Shown in pieces: positions 28,353 to 36,602 of a stretch of 64,000 bases of DNA; positions within the stretch are counted from its first letter, which is position 1, and every line of letters begins with the position of its first letter. The notes under the pieces were generated by a model that was not told where the DNA came from, did no database searches, and saw only the letters and a program-made list of their open reading frames with translations. The position numbers and the translations under genes were made by a program. The stretch is from Rikenellaceae bacterium (GTDB taxonomy: Bacteria > Bacteroidota > Bacteroidia > Bacteroidales > Rikenellaceae), in contig JAGBHC010000005.1 in the NCBI GenBank assembly GCA_017935625.1, forward strand, positions 85,398 through 149,397, given 5' to 3'.

Positions 28353-28504
28353 GATGCCGGGCTGCGCTCCGCCGAGACGTCCATCGGAACAAACCTGCCT
28401 ATGGTTACATGCGGGAACCCCCCGTCGGATAGCCGGGAATCCCCTGTGGAAATACTTCAATCCCCTGCGCCGGGAGCAGAACGTGTGGGTGGAAGAGGCG
28501 TTTT
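28353..28504. other. Intergenic stretch with no gene
   Basis: About 150 bp between the VIT1 stop and the promoter of the PepSY-like gene. No coding frame with plausible composition and no strong hairpin were seen. Confidence 0.4.
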
Positions 28505-28539
28505 TTTGTATCGGCGACGCCGGAATGGAATACCTTTTG
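28505..28539 (+). promoter_or_regulatory. Weak promoter candidate for the PepSY-like gene
   Basis: TTTG at 28505-28508, then 22 bp, then TACCTTTTG (28531-28539), one T longer than the TAnnTTTG consensus. It lies 43 nt before the ATG. Confidence 0.4.
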
Positions 28540-28581
28540 CAGGATTCCCGACTGTCATTAACAACCAAATTATTTATAACT

Positions 28582-29016
28582 ATGAAAAAATTCTTACTGT
28601 TTTTCGTATCTGCAGCCGCAGCCTTCTGCGTGAGCGCCGCACCTCAGACCATCGATTTCGACAAGTTGCCCCAGGCTTCTCAGGAGTTCATCCGCATGCA
28701 CTTCCCCACTGAAAAGGTGAAGTCGGTGGAGCTCGACCGCGAGGCTTCGTGGGACAAGTACACCGTCTATTTCACCAGCGGCAACCAGGTGTCGTTCGAA
28801 GGCGGCAGCGGCGACTGCTCGCAAATCATCATGAAGAACGGCGCCGTGCCCGCCTCGGCCGTTCCCGAGAAGATAAGAGCTTATGTCACCAACGCCTATC
28901 CCCGTGCTCAGATTGTCATGATACAGACCACCGCCGACGGTTGCAAGGCGGCTCTTGCGGACGGTACCGAACTCTATTTCGACAAGGACGGCAACTTCGT
29001 GAAAGCGACCAAATAG
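28582..29016 (+). CDS. Secreted PepSY-like (DUF2874) protein
   Basis: 144 residues. The signal peptide is about 1-20 (MKKFLLFFVSAAAAFCVSAA). The mature part holds two tandem beta-alpha-beta repeats of the PepSY-like type: IDFDKLPQASQEFIRMHFP...KYTVYFTSGNQVSFEGGSGD and AVPEKIRAYVTNAYPRAQI...CKAALADGTELYFDKDGNFVK. These small periplasmic proteins are frequent in Bacteroidetes and resemble beta-lactamase-inhibitor folds; the role is unknown. Own promoter and terminator. Confidence 0.85.
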   Translation: MKKFLLFFVSAAAAFCVSAAPQTIDFDKLPQASQEFIRMHFPTEKVKSVELDREASWDKYTVYFTSGNQVSFEGGSGDCSQIIMKNGAVPASAVPEKIRAYVTNAYPRAQIVMIQTTADGCKAALADGTELYFDKDGNFVKATK

Positions 29017-29038
29017 TTCGCCCTCCGCGAACCATGTC

Positions 29039-29071
29039 AGGGCGGCCCCGAAAAGGGTCGCCCTCTCTGTT
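29039..29071 (+). terminator. Terminator after the PepSY-like gene
   Basis: Stem AGGGCGGCCC/GGGTCGCCCT (29039-29048 with 29055-29064), with a GAAAA loop region and a TCTCTGTTT tail. Confidence 0.75.
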
Positions 29072-29218
29072 TCGTCTCTGCCGGGTCCGGGCTCCGTTCC
29101 GCATCCGGCAGACGCCGCTGCGGGCTTCGCGGCCCGTTTCCGCACCCGGAGCGCCGCCGCTCCGAACCGCCGAATGTCGTATTTTTACATGAAGCGAACG
29201 AAATTAGCGCTTCGGAAT

Positions 29219-29250
29219 CTTGATTTATTGAAAAAAAATAGGTAGCTTTG
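29219..29250 (+). promoter_or_regulatory. Promoter of the serC-serA-DUF1015 operon
   Basis: TTG at 29220-29222, a 20-bp spacer, and TAGCTTTG at 29243-29250 match the Bacteroidetes promoter. The predicted transcript start at about 29257 leaves a leader of ~83 nt. Confidence 0.7.
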
Positions 29251-29255
29251 TCTAT

Positions 29256-29294
29256 CGGATTGAAATTGTTTCCGTCGTTTCGACTTTCAATCCG
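29256..29294 (+). promoter_or_regulatory. Inverted repeat in the serC leader
   Basis: CGGATTGAAA (29256-29265) and its exact complement TTTCAATCCG (29285-29294) with a 19-nt loop. It forms at the very 5' end of the predicted transcript, 45 nt before the serC ATG. It could stabilise the mRNA, be an operator, or act as a regulatory leader. No T-run follows, so it is not a terminator. Confidence 0.5.
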
Positions 29295-29339
29295 AAACCG
29301 AAAGCCCGAATATTAATTTAACTTTAACAGATAAAGGTT

Positions 29340-30410
29340 ATGAAAAAGCACAATTTTTACGCCGGACCGTCCATTTTGCCCCAGGTGGCCATCGAGAAAG
29401 CGGCCCAGGCCATTTTCGATTTTAACGGGACCGGAGTCTCTCTGCTGTCGATATCGCACCGCACCAAAGATTTCGAGGCCGTGGTCGGCGAGGCGGAGTC
29501 GCTTTTCCGCGAATTGCTCGGCATTCCCGACGGTTACAAAGTGCTCTTCCTGGGCGGCGGCGCCAGCACGCAGTTCTTCGAGGTTCCCTACAATCTGTTG
29601 GAGAAGAAGGCCGGTTACGTCAATACCGGCGTGTGGAGCAAGAAGGCCATCAAGGAGGCCAGACTCTTCGGCGAGGTGGAGGTGGTAGCCAGCTCCGAGG
29701 ACCGCAATTTCACCTACATTCCCAAGGATTTCGCCATCCCCGCCGACCTCGACTACCTGCATATCACCACCAACAACACCATCTACGGCACCGAGTACCA
29801 CAGCGACATCGATTCGCCCGTGCCCCTGGTGGCCGACATGAGCTCCGACATCCTCTCCCGTCCGGTGGATGTGAGCAAATACGCCATGATTTACGGCGGT
29901 GCGCAGAAGAACGTCGGCCCTGCCGGCGTCACCTTCGTCATCGTGCGCGAGGAGATTCTCGGCAAGGTGAGCCGCCCGCTCCCCTCGATGGTCGATTACC
30001 GCAACCACATCGCCAACGGTTCGATGTTCAACACTCCGCCCGTGTTCCCCATCTTCGTGATGAACGAGACCCTCAAGTGGGTCAAGCAGATGGGCGGCGT
30101 CGAAGCCCTGCATGCAATCAACCGCGAGAAGGCCGCTCTGCTCTACGACGAAATCGACCGCAACCGCCTCTTCGTCGGCACGGCGGCCCGCGAAGACCGC
30201 TCGCTGATGAACATCTGCTTCGTCATGGCACCCGGTTACGAGGAGCTGGCAGCCGAATTCCTGGAGTTCTCCAAGGAGCGCGGCATGGTGGGCATCAAGG
30301 GTCACCGTCTGGTGGGCGGCTTCCGCGCATCGTGCTACAACGCCCTGCCGCGCGAGAGCGTCGAGGCGCTGGTCGCCTGCATGCAGGAGTTCGAACGCCT
30401 CAAAGCCTGA
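29340..30410 (+). CDS. serC: Phosphoserine aminotransferase
   Basis: 356 residues, standard. It transaminates 3-phosphohydroxypyruvate with glutamate to phosphoserine (and can serve PLP synthesis). The N-terminus [11 protein letters not shown] is diagnostic. The PLP lysine lies in [13 protein letters not shown] (about residue 188), and [10 protein letters not shown] forms the phosphate-binding region. serA starts 112 nt downstream, with DUF1015 behind it. serB lies 13 kb away in the same window. Confidence 0.97.
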   Translation: MKKHNFYAGPSILPQVAIEKAAQAIFDFNGTGVSLLSISHRTKDFEAVVGEAESLFRELLGIPDGYKVLFLGGGASTQFFEVPYNLLEKKAGYVNTGVWSKKAIKEARLFGEVEVVASSEDRNFTYIPKDFAIPADLDYLHITTNNTIYGTEYHSDIDSPVPLVADMSSDILSRPVDVSKYAMIYGGAQKNVGPAGVTFVIVREEILGKVSRPLPSMVDYRNHIANGSMFNTPPVFPIFVMNETLKWVKQMGGVEALHAINREKAALLYDEIDRNRLFVGTAAREDRSLMNICFVMAPGYEELAAEFLEFSKERGMVGIKGHRLVGGFRASCYNALPRESVEALVACMQEFERLKA

Positions 30411-30522
30411 GGTCATGGGCTACGTCTTCTACCACACGCCCGCGGGCGAAGGCCTCACGTGGGATGCGGCGGACGGGTCGCACAGAGACTTCGATTGTTT
30501 TACGACATTGATTAGAAAGAGT

Positions 30523-31446
30523 ATGAAAATATTGGTAGCAACCGAAAAACCGTTTGCCAGGCAGGCGGTCGATGGAATCCGAGAGATTATCGAAAAGGCG
30601 GGATGCCAGCTGGCCCTGCTCGAAAAATATACCGACAAGAGCCAGTTGCTGGAGGCCGTGGCCGACGCCGATGCGCTCATCGTCCGCAGCGACAAGGTGA
30701 CCGCCGAGGTGCTTGCGGCCGCTCCCCGTCTGCGGATTGTGGTGCGTGCCGGTGCGGGCTACGACAACGTGGACCTGGCTGCCGCCACCGCCCGGGGCGT
30801 GGTGGTGATGAACACCCCCGGCCAGAACTCCAACGCCGTGGCCGAACTGGCCGTGGGCATGATGATATTCATGGCCCGCAACCGCTTCACTCCCGGCACC
30901 GGTTCCGAAATCAAGGGCAAGACCCTCGGCATCCACGCCTACGGCAACGTGGGTAAAATCGTGGGCCGCTACGGCAAGGCGCTCGGCATGCAGGTGCTGG
31001 CTTTCGACCCCTTCATCACCGACCGGAGCGTGTTCGAGGCCGACGGCGTCGTCTGCGTCGATTCGGTCGAGGAGCTCTACTCCCGCAGCAACTACGTGTC
31101 GCTGCACATTCCCGCCACCGAGCAGACCCGCGGTTCGATTGGCTACGACCTGCTTTCGAAAATGCCCAAAGGGGCCACTCTGGTCAATACCGCCCGCAAG
31201 GAGGTCATCGACGAAGCGGGGCTGGAACGCGCCCTCGCCGAGCGCGAAGACCTCAAGTACGTCACCGACGTAGCCGCCGGCAATCAGGCGGTTCTCGAGG
31301 AGCGCTTCGGCAAGCGCGTCTTCGCCACCGCCAAGAAGATGGGCGCCGAAACCGCCGAGGCCAACATCAACGCAGGTCTGGCGGCCGCCCGTCAGATTGT
31401 GGATTTCTTCGCCACGGGATGCACCCGCTTCCAGGTGAACAAATAG
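30523..31446 (+). CDS. serA: D-3-phosphoglycerate dehydrogenase, short non-canonical form
   Basis: 307 residues from the ATG at 30523 (MKILVATEKPF); the frame is open to 30415, but those residues are not SerA-like. It should oxidise 3-phosphoglycerate to phosphohydroxypyruvate with NAD. There is no ACT domain. AGAGYDNVD (77-84) and the catalytic-type R225 (NTARKE) are present. The NAD loop reads AYGNVG (139-144) in place of GxGxxG. The PHIGAST box that carries the catalytic His reads KKMGAET (271-277), with K272 at the His position, and the partner Glu is not evident. Context between serC and DUF1015 still makes SerA by far the best call. Confidence 0.92.
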   Translation: MKILVATEKPFARQAVDGIREIIEKAGCQLALLEKYTDKSQLLEAVADADALIVRSDKVTAEVLAAAPRLRIVVRAGAGYDNVDLAAATARGVVVMNTPGQNSNAVAELAVGMMIFMARNRFTPGTGSEIKGKTLGIHAYGNVGKIVGRYGKALGMQVLAFDPFITDRSVFEADGVVCVDSVEELYSRSNYVSLHIPATEQTRGSIGYDLLSKMPKGATLVNTARKEVIDEAGLERALAEREDLKYVTDVAAGNQAVLEERFGKRVFATAKKMGAETAEANINAGLAAARQIVDFFATGCTRFQVNK

Positions 31447-31491
31447 TTCGGGTCTTCGATGCAATAATTTGAACCTAAACAGATAACAGAC

Positions 31492-32736
31492 ATGGTAAAG
31501 ATTAAACCTTTCAAAGGTATACGCCCCCCGAAGGAGTATGCCGCCGAGGTGGCTTCCCGCCCCTACGACGTGCTCAATTCGGCCGAGGCCAAACAGGAGG
31601 CGACCGAACGTTCGCTGCTCCACATCATCAAACCCGAAATCGACTTCGACCCCATTGCCGACGAACACTCGCAGCAGGTCTACGACAAGGCTGTGGAGAA
31701 CTTCAAGGCGTGGAAACAGAAGGGCTGGCTCGTGCAGGACGACGAGGAGCACTACTACATCTATGCCCAGACCATGGAGGGCCGCACGCAATACGGCCTG
31801 GCCATGTGCTGCCACTTCGAGGACTACCTGAGCGGCGCCATCAAGAAGCACGAGCTCACGCGCCCCGACAAGGAGGAGGACCGCATGATTCACGTGCGCA
31901 ACCAGAGCGCCAACATCGAACCCGTCTTCTTCTCCTATCCGGCCGACAAGCGCATCGACGAAATCGTGGAGAACATCGTGAAGAACAACGCGCCCGACTA
32001 CGACTTCACGGCGGCCGACGGTTTCGGCCACCACTTCTGGGTCATCCGCGACCGGGCCGTGAACGACCGCATCACCGAGATTTTCGCCGAAATTCCGGCG
32101 CTGTACGTGGCTGACGGCCACCACCGCACCGCAGCTGCCGCCCGTGTGGGCCAGGAGAAGATGAGCCAGAACCCCCGTCACACCGGCAACGAGGAGTATT
32201 GCTATTTCCTGGCGGTGACCTTCCCCGACAACCAGCTGCGAATCATCGACTACAACCGCGTGGTGAAAGACCTGAACGGCCTGAGCGAGGAGCAGTTCCT
32301 CGCCGCGCTGGAGAAGGATTTCGAGGTGAAGCGCATGGGTGCGGAGCCCTGCTCTCCCACCGGGCTGCACAACTTCTCGATGTATCTGGGCGGCGTGTGG
32401 TACAGCCTTACCGCCCGCCCCGGCACCTACGACGACAACGACCCCATCGGCGTGCTCGACGTGACGGTGCTCTCCGAGCGGGTGCTAGACCGCATTCTGG
32501 GCATCGAGGATTTGCGCACCTCCAAGCGAATCGATTTCGTGGGCGGCATCCGCGGCCTGGGCGAACTGAAGCGCCGCGTGGACAGCGGAGAGATGAAGGT
32601 GGCTTTCGCCCTCTATCCCGTCTCCATGTCCCAGCTCATCCACATCGCCGACACGGGCAATATCATGCCGCCGAAGACCACCTGGTTCGAACCCAAGCTG
32701 CGTTCGGGCGTGGTGATACACTCGTTCGAAGAGTAA
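31492..32736 (+). CDS. DUF1015 domain-containing protein
   Basis: 414 residues covering the whole DUF1015 family length. Motifs seen are the N-terminal KPFKGIRPP and ASRPYDVLNS, YADGHHRTAAA (about 203-213; HH-type metal or active site), YNRVVKDL, and the C-terminal TWFEPKLRSGVVIHSF. The biochemical role is not established; it recurs next to serC-serA in Bacteroidetes and other phyla, which suggests a link to serine or phosphoserine metabolism. Third gene of the operon; a terminator follows at 32770. Confidence 0.9.
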   Translation: MVKIKPFKGIRPPKEYAAEVASRPYDVLNSAEAKQEATERSLLHIIKPEIDFDPIADEHSQQVYDKAVENFKAWKQKGWLVQDDEEHYYIYAQTMEGRTQYGLAMCCHFEDYLSGAIKKHELTRPDKEEDRMIHVRNQSANIEPVFFSYPADKRIDEIVENIVKNNAPDYDFTAADGFGHHFWVIRDRAVNDRITEIFAEIPALYVADGHHRTAAAARVGQEKMSQNPRHTGNEEYCYFLAVTFPDNQLRIIDYNRVVKDLNGLSEEQFLAALEKDFEVKRMGAEPCSPTGLHNFSMYLGGVWYSLTARPGTYDDNDPIGVLDVTVLSERVLDRILGIEDLRTSKRIDFVGGIRGLGELKRRVDSGEMKVAFALYPVSMSQLIHIADTGNIMPPKTTWFEPKLRSGVVIHSFEE

Positions 32737-32769
32737 TCCGGACGGCGGAGGTCCGCCGGTCAGCCAGAG

Positions 32770-32803
32770 GGGAAATCGCACGCCGGTGCGGTTTCCCTTT
32801 TTT
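32770..32803 (+). terminator. Terminator of the serC-serA-DUF1015 operon
   Basis: Stem GGGAAA.CGCAC / GTGCG.TTTCCC (32770-32781 with 32786-32797) with a GCCG loop, followed by T6. Confidence 0.85.
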
Positions 32804-33101
32804 ATCGGGGAATTCGACCCCGGACGGAGCTTTTCGCCGGTCGGAACCGCATTGCGGTGCAACGTACTCTCCCTGGAATTTTCGCCCCCGGGCGAAGCGT
32901 TCGCGGCCGGAACTTTCCGCAGGTCGGGGATGGAAACCGCACGCCGGTACGGGTTCCCTTTTTCCGGTTTTCGGAAGGAGCAGACCGCTCGAGGCGATGT
33001 TTGCGGCCGGTCGGAAGCGGAAATCGCGAAAAATGATACGAAAAGCCTTTCCGGAGTGCGAAAAAAAGGAGAAGAGACGAGGAAATCCGAGAATTAAACA
33101 T
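32804..33101. other. GC-rich intergenic stretch without a gene
   Basis: About 300 bp with no plausible coding frame. It holds a second copy of the terminator-like CGCACGCCGGT segment at 32932-32964 and several variants of GCCGGTCGGAA / GCGGCCGGAA. It ends at the korD promoter. Confidence 0.5.
32932..32964 (+). terminator. Second, diverged copy of the terminator hairpin
   Basis: Stem GGAA.CCG / CGG.TTCC (32932-32939 with 32950-32957) with T5, sharing the core CGCACGCCGGT with the hairpin 160 bp upstream. Confidence 0.5.
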
Positions 33102-33109
33102 TATATTTG
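33102..33109 (+). promoter_or_regulatory. Putative -7 box of the kor operon
   Basis: TATATTTG, 41 nt before the korD ATG. Confidence 0.6.
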
Positions 33110-33150
33110 TAAACAAAAATAACGAATCCGTTTACAAACTGTTAAGTTTT

Positions 33151-33378
33151 ATGGCAAAAATTAAAGGAACTATAATCGTAGACAAAGAGCGTTGCAAGGG
33201 ATGCGCGGTGTGCGTGGCATCCTGCCCGTTTCAGGTGTTGCACCTCTCGTCGCAGGTAAACGGGAGAGGCTATCCGTTTGCCGAAATGGAGCATCCCGAC
33301 CAGTGCACCGGATGCGCGAGTTGCGCGGTGATTTGTCCGGACAGTTGTATCACCGTTTACCGTCAAAAATTTGAATAG
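33151..33378 (+). CDS. korD: 2-oxoacid:ferredoxin oxidoreductase, delta (ferredoxin) subunit
   Basis: 75 residues with two CxxCxxCxxxC clusters (C15, C18, C21, C25 and C52, C55, C58, C62), i.e. two [4Fe-4S] centres. It passes electrons from the TPP-containing alpha/beta core to external ferredoxin. First gene of a four-gene operon (delta, alpha, beta, gamma) with gaps of 3-5 nt. Confidence 0.93.
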   Translation: MAKIKGTIIVDKERCKGCAVCVASCPFQVLHLSSQVNGRGYPFAEMEHPDQCTGCASCAVICPDSCITVYRQKFE

Positions 33379-33381
33379 GCT

Positions 33382-34476
33382 ATGGAAAAAGAGGTACGTT
33401 TGATGAAAGGTAACGAAGTGATTGCCGAAGCGGCGGTTCGTTACGGTTGCGACGGCTATTTCGGCTACCCCATCACACCCCAGTCGGAGGTGATGGAATC
33501 CCTCATGGAGATGAAACCCTGGGAGACCACCGGCATGGTGGTCGTTCAGGCCGAGAGCGAGGTAGCCTCCATCAACATGGTCTACGGAGGCGCAGCATGC
33601 GGCAAGCGGGTGATGACCTCCTCGTCGAGTCCCGGCATCAGCCTCATGTGCGAAGGCATCAGCTACATCGCGGGGGCTTCGCTGCCGTGTCTCATCGTCA
33701 ATGTGCAGCGCGGCGGACCGGGTCTGGGCACCATCCAGCCCTCGCAGAGCGACTACTTCCAGGCTACCAAGGGCGGCGGTCACGGCGACTACCACCTCAT
33801 TGCGCTGGCACCCAACTCGGTGCAGGAGATGTACGACTTCGTGGGACTGGGTTTCGATTTGGCATTCAAATACCGTGTGCCGGCCATGATGCTGGCCGAC
33901 GGCGTCATCGGACAGATGATGGAGAAGGTCGTGCTCGACGACCCGCGGCCCCGCCGCACCGACGAGCAAATCGAGCAGGAGTGCGGCGACTGGGCGCTCA
34001 CCGGCAAGAAAAAGGAGCGGCAGCGCCATGTCATCACCTCGCTCGAACTCGACCCCTATGCCCAGGAGGTGGTCAATGAGAAGCTGCAAGCCACCTACCG
34101 TCTTATCGAAGCCAACGAGGTGCGCTACCAGACCACGGCCACCGAAGATGCCGACTACCTGCTGGTCGCCTACGGCTCTTCGGCCCGCATCTGCGCCAAG
34201 GTGGTGGAGATGGCACGCGAAGCGGGCTACAAGGTAGGTCTGCTGCGTCCCATCACCCTGTGGCCCTTCCCCGGCAAACCCATCGCCGAACTGGCCGGAC
34301 AGGTCAAGGGCATTCTGTCGGTGGAACTCAACTCGGGTCAGATGATAGAAGACGTGCGTCTGGCGGTGAACGGACGCGTTCCCGTCGAGCACTACGGCCG
34401 CATGGGCGGTGTAGTCTACTCGCCCGGCGAGGTGTTCGAGGCATTGAAAGAGAAGATAATCAATAAAACGAAATAA
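33382..34476 (+). CDS. korA: 2-oxoacid:ferredoxin oxidoreductase, alpha subunit
   Basis: 364 residues. It holds the pyrimidine-binding domain (GYPITPQSEVMESL, about 28-41; AESEVASINMVYGGAACGKR) and domain II. With KorB it oxidatively decarboxylates a 2-oxoacid (2-oxoglutarate or branched-chain 2-oxoacids) to the acyl-CoA, reducing ferredoxin. Close homologues are often labelled VorB; the sequence alone does not settle the substrate. It begins 3 nt after the ferredoxin subunit. Confidence 0.92.
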   Translation: MEKEVRLMKGNEVIAEAAVRYGCDGYFGYPITPQSEVMESLMEMKPWETTGMVVVQAESEVASINMVYGGAACGKRVMTSSSSPGISLMCEGISYIAGASLPCLIVNVQRGGPGLGTIQPSQSDYFQATKGGGHGDYHLIALAPNSVQEMYDFVGLGFDLAFKYRVPAMMLADGVIGQMMEKVVLDDPRPRRTDEQIEQECGDWALTGKKKERQRHVITSLELDPYAQEVVNEKLQATYRLIEANEVRYQTTATEDADYLLVAYGSSARICAKVVEMAREAGYKVGLLRPITLWPFPGKPIAELAGQVKGILSVELNSGQMIEDVRLAVNGRVPVEHYGRMGGVVYSPGEVFEALKEKIINKTK

Positions 34477-34481
34477 GAGCT

Positions 34482-35246
34482 ATGGCAGAGTTTGAAGTTG
34501 AAATAAAGCCCGAGAATCTGGTGTATGGCACTCCGAAGCTCATCACAGACCGAATCATGCACTACTGTCCCGGCTGCAGCCACGGCACCATCCACAAGCT
34601 GGTGGCCGAGGTCATCGAGGAGATGGGACTCGCCGAGAAGACCATCGGCGTTTCGCCCGTAGGCTGCTCCGTATTCGCATACAATTACATAGACATCGAC
34701 TGGGTGCAGGCCGCCCACGGTCGTGCGGCCGCCGTGGCCACCGCCGTCAAGCGCCTCTATCCCGAGAAGATGGTCTTCACCTATCAGGGCGACGGCGACC
34801 TGGCCGCCATCGGTACGGGCGAGAGCATCCACGCCTGCAACCGCGGCGAGAACATCGTGGTCATCTACATCAACAACGCCATCTACGGCATGACGGGCGG
34901 TCAGATGGCCCCCACCACCCTGCTGGGCATGAAGACGGCCACCACCCCCTACGGACGCGACCCGAAGCTGCACGGCTACCCCTACAAGATTGCCGACATG
35001 ATGGCCCACCTCGACGGCGTGTGCTACATCACCCGCCAGAGCGTCCACACGCCGGTGAACGTGCGCAAGGCCAAGAAGGCGCTGCGCAAGGCTTTCGAGA
35101 ATGCCATGGCCGGCAAGGGCCTTTCGCTGGTGGAGTTCGTGGCCACCTGCAACAGCGGGTGGAAGCAGAGCCCGGTGGCCAGCAACCGGTGGATGGAGGA
35201 GAATATGTTACCGTTCTACCCTCTGGGAGACATTAAAGACATTTAA
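34482..35246 (+). CDS. korB: 2-oxoacid:ferredoxin oxidoreductase, beta (TPP) subunit
   Basis: 254 residues. TPP/Mg binding is shown by GDGDLAAIGTGESIHACNRGENIVVIYINNAIYG-type sequence (about 104-137), and YCPGCSHGTIHK (about 27-38) gives the Cys residues near the proximal cluster. It is the catalytic half that carries the TPP ylide. It lies 5 nt after korA. Confidence 0.93.
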   Translation: MAEFEVEIKPENLVYGTPKLITDRIMHYCPGCSHGTIHKLVAEVIEEMGLAEKTIGVSPVGCSVFAYNYIDIDWVQAAHGRAAAVATAVKRLYPEKMVFTYQGDGDLAAIGTGESIHACNRGENIVVIYINNAIYGMTGGQMAPTTLLGMKTATTPYGRDPKLHGYPYKIADMMAHLDGVCYITRQSVHTPVNVRKAKKALRKAFENAMAGKGLSLVEFVATCNSGWKQSPVASNRWMEENMLPFYPLGDIKDI

Positions 35247-35251
35247 AGGTT

Positions 35252-35797
35252 ATGACAGAAGAACTTATTATAGCAGGTTTCGGCGGACAGGGCGTTCTGT
35301 CGATGGGCAAGATTCTGGCCTACTCCGGCGTCATGCAGGACTACGAGGTGAGCTGGATGCCCTCCTACGGTCCCGAGATGAGGGGCGGTACGGCCAACGT
35401 GACGGTGATGATTAGCGACAAACCCATCAGCTCGCCCATCGCACACGAATTCGACACGGCCATCATACTCAATCAGCAGAGCATGGACAAGTTCGAATCG
35501 CAGGTCAAGAAGGGCGGCATTCTTATTTACGATACCAACGGCATCACCCGTCACCCTTCGCGCACCGATATCCGCATCTACACCATCGACGCGACGGAGG
35601 AGGCTGCCCGGCTGGGCAATCCGCGTCTGTTCAACACCCTCATCCTGGGTGCCTACCTCAAGGTGCGCCCCGTGGTGACGCTCGAAAGCACCTACAAGGG
35701 GCTCAAGAAGTCGCTGCCCGAACGCGCGCACAAAACCCTGCCCCAGAACGAAGAGGCGATTCGCCACGGCGGCGAAATCATCCGCGAACGGGCCTGA
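35252..35797 (+). CDS. korC: 2-oxoacid:ferredoxin oxidoreductase, gamma subunit
   Basis: 181 residues with the gamma-domain N-terminus IAGFGGQGVLSMGKILAYSG (about 7-26) and SYGPEMRGGTAN. It binds the CoA side of the active site in related enzymes. Last gene of the operon, 5 nt after korB, and followed by a strong terminator. Confidence 0.93.
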   Translation: MTEELIIAGFGGQGVLSMGKILAYSGVMQDYEVSWMPSYGPEMRGGTANVTVMISDKPISSPIAHEFDTAIILNQQSMDKFESQVKKGGILIYDTNGITRHPSRTDIRIYTIDATEEAARLGNPRLFNTLILGAYLKVRPVVTLESTYKGLKKSLPERAHKTLPQNEEAIRHGGEIIRERA

Positions 35798-35840
35798 CCC
35801 GCGACCGGCATCCGACTTTCCCTTTCGGGGCGAATGCGAC

Positions 35841-35875
35841 AACGGGAGTCCTTCATACGAAGACTCCCGTTTTTC
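35841..35875 (+). terminator. Terminator of the kor operon
   Basis: Stem AACGGGAGTC / GACTCCCGTT (35841-35850 with 35862-35871), followed by further T residues to 35874. Confidence 0.9.
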
Positions 35876-36244
35876 ATTCCCGTCCGATATTCCGGGACAT
35901 AGAGCGGCCTCTTCGACCGATTATTCATGCTGGAAAGGCAATATATTTATTTTTCAAACAATTATCCTAATACTTCCGAGCCGGCAGTGCAATGCGTCCG
36001 CTGTCCGCTGCAATCCGCGAAAATCTCCCGCACGGCTCTGCAAACACCCCCCACCCTCGCCGCAATCCGCATTGTGGAGGGCACGAAAACCTCCTGTGCA
36101 GTTTCGTTGCCCCCCTGTCCGACCCGTGTCGCCTATCGATTCCGTCCGACCCGCCCGGTGCCTCCGCCTGCGCATATCGAAGCGGGCCCTGTCCGGTCCC
36201 GACCCGACCGGATTCGACACGCTGAGATTAAAATCGGAACTTTA
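35876..36244. other. Intergenic stretch without a gene
   Basis: About 370 bp. Short open frames exist on both strands, but their composition (Pro/Arg-rich shadows) gives no support. No repeats were recognised. Confidence 0.5.
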
Positions 36245-36245
36245 T

Positions 36246-36276
36246 TTTGCGTTTTATCGGATTTGTATTACTTTTG
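36246..36276 (+). promoter_or_regulatory. Promoter of the tRNA-Arg gene
   Basis: TTTG at 36246-36249, a 19-bp spacer, and TACTTTTG at 36269-36276: both boxes match the Bacteroidetes consensus. The predicted start is ~30 nt upstream of the tRNA. Confidence 0.75.
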
Positions 36277-36314
36277 TGCTTCGAAATGCCAGCCTGCGGG
36301 CTGCGCTTCACGAT

Positions 36315-36388
36315 GGTTCCGTAGCTCAGTTGGATAGAGCAACAGCCTTCTAAGCTGTGGGTCGAGCGTTCGAACCGCTCCGGAATCA
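36315..36388 (+). tRNA. tRNA-Arg (anticodon TCT)
   Basis: 74 nt. The acceptor stem GGTTCCG pairs with CGGAATC (one G-T), the discriminator is A, and CCA is not encoded. The D-arm is GCTC...GAGC, the anticodon stem ACAGC/GCTGT encloses loop CTTCTAA with anticodon TCT, and the T-arm GAGCG-TTCGAAC-CGCTC is perfect. It reads AGA (and AGG by wobble). Confidence 0.97.
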
Positions 36389-36398
36389 CGGGTGTTCG

Positions 36399-36433
36399 AG
36401 TGTCGGTATTCTTTCGGATACCGACACTTTTCG
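36399..36433 (+). terminator. Terminator of the tRNA-Arg gene
   Basis: Stem AGTGTCGGTAT / ATACCGACACT (36399-36409 with 36418-36428), TTTT tail, 11 nt after the tRNA. Confidence 0.9.
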
Positions 36434-36494
36434 TTCGTCCCCTCCCAAACCGGCACTTTTACCTCCGACAGGCAGAGAATCCGCCCTTTTTTGC

Positions 36495-36502
36495 TATTTT
36501 TG
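36495..36502 (+). promoter_or_regulatory. Putative -7 box for carbonic anhydrase
   Basis: TATTTTTG, leaving a leader of ~95 nt before the ATG at 36603. Confidence 0.5.
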
Positions 36503-36602
36503 CGCGAGGTGTCGCCGTTCCGTTCCGCCGGAGGATGCGGAACGACAGCCTGCGAACCGACCGGAGCGGCGGGGCCGTTCCCCTTTTAAAACAGACAGTG
36601 CT

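Noticed and set aside
27222..28568. 449-codon N-terminal extension of the manganese catalase frame
   Set aside because: It runs antisense to the ferritin-like/VIT1 gene and across the catalase upstream region; the catalase family starts at MFYHSKELQF.
35927..36337. Plus-strand 136-codon frame ending in the tRNA gene
   Set aside because: It overlaps the tRNA-Arg promoter and the tRNA itself; Pro/Arg-rich random composition.
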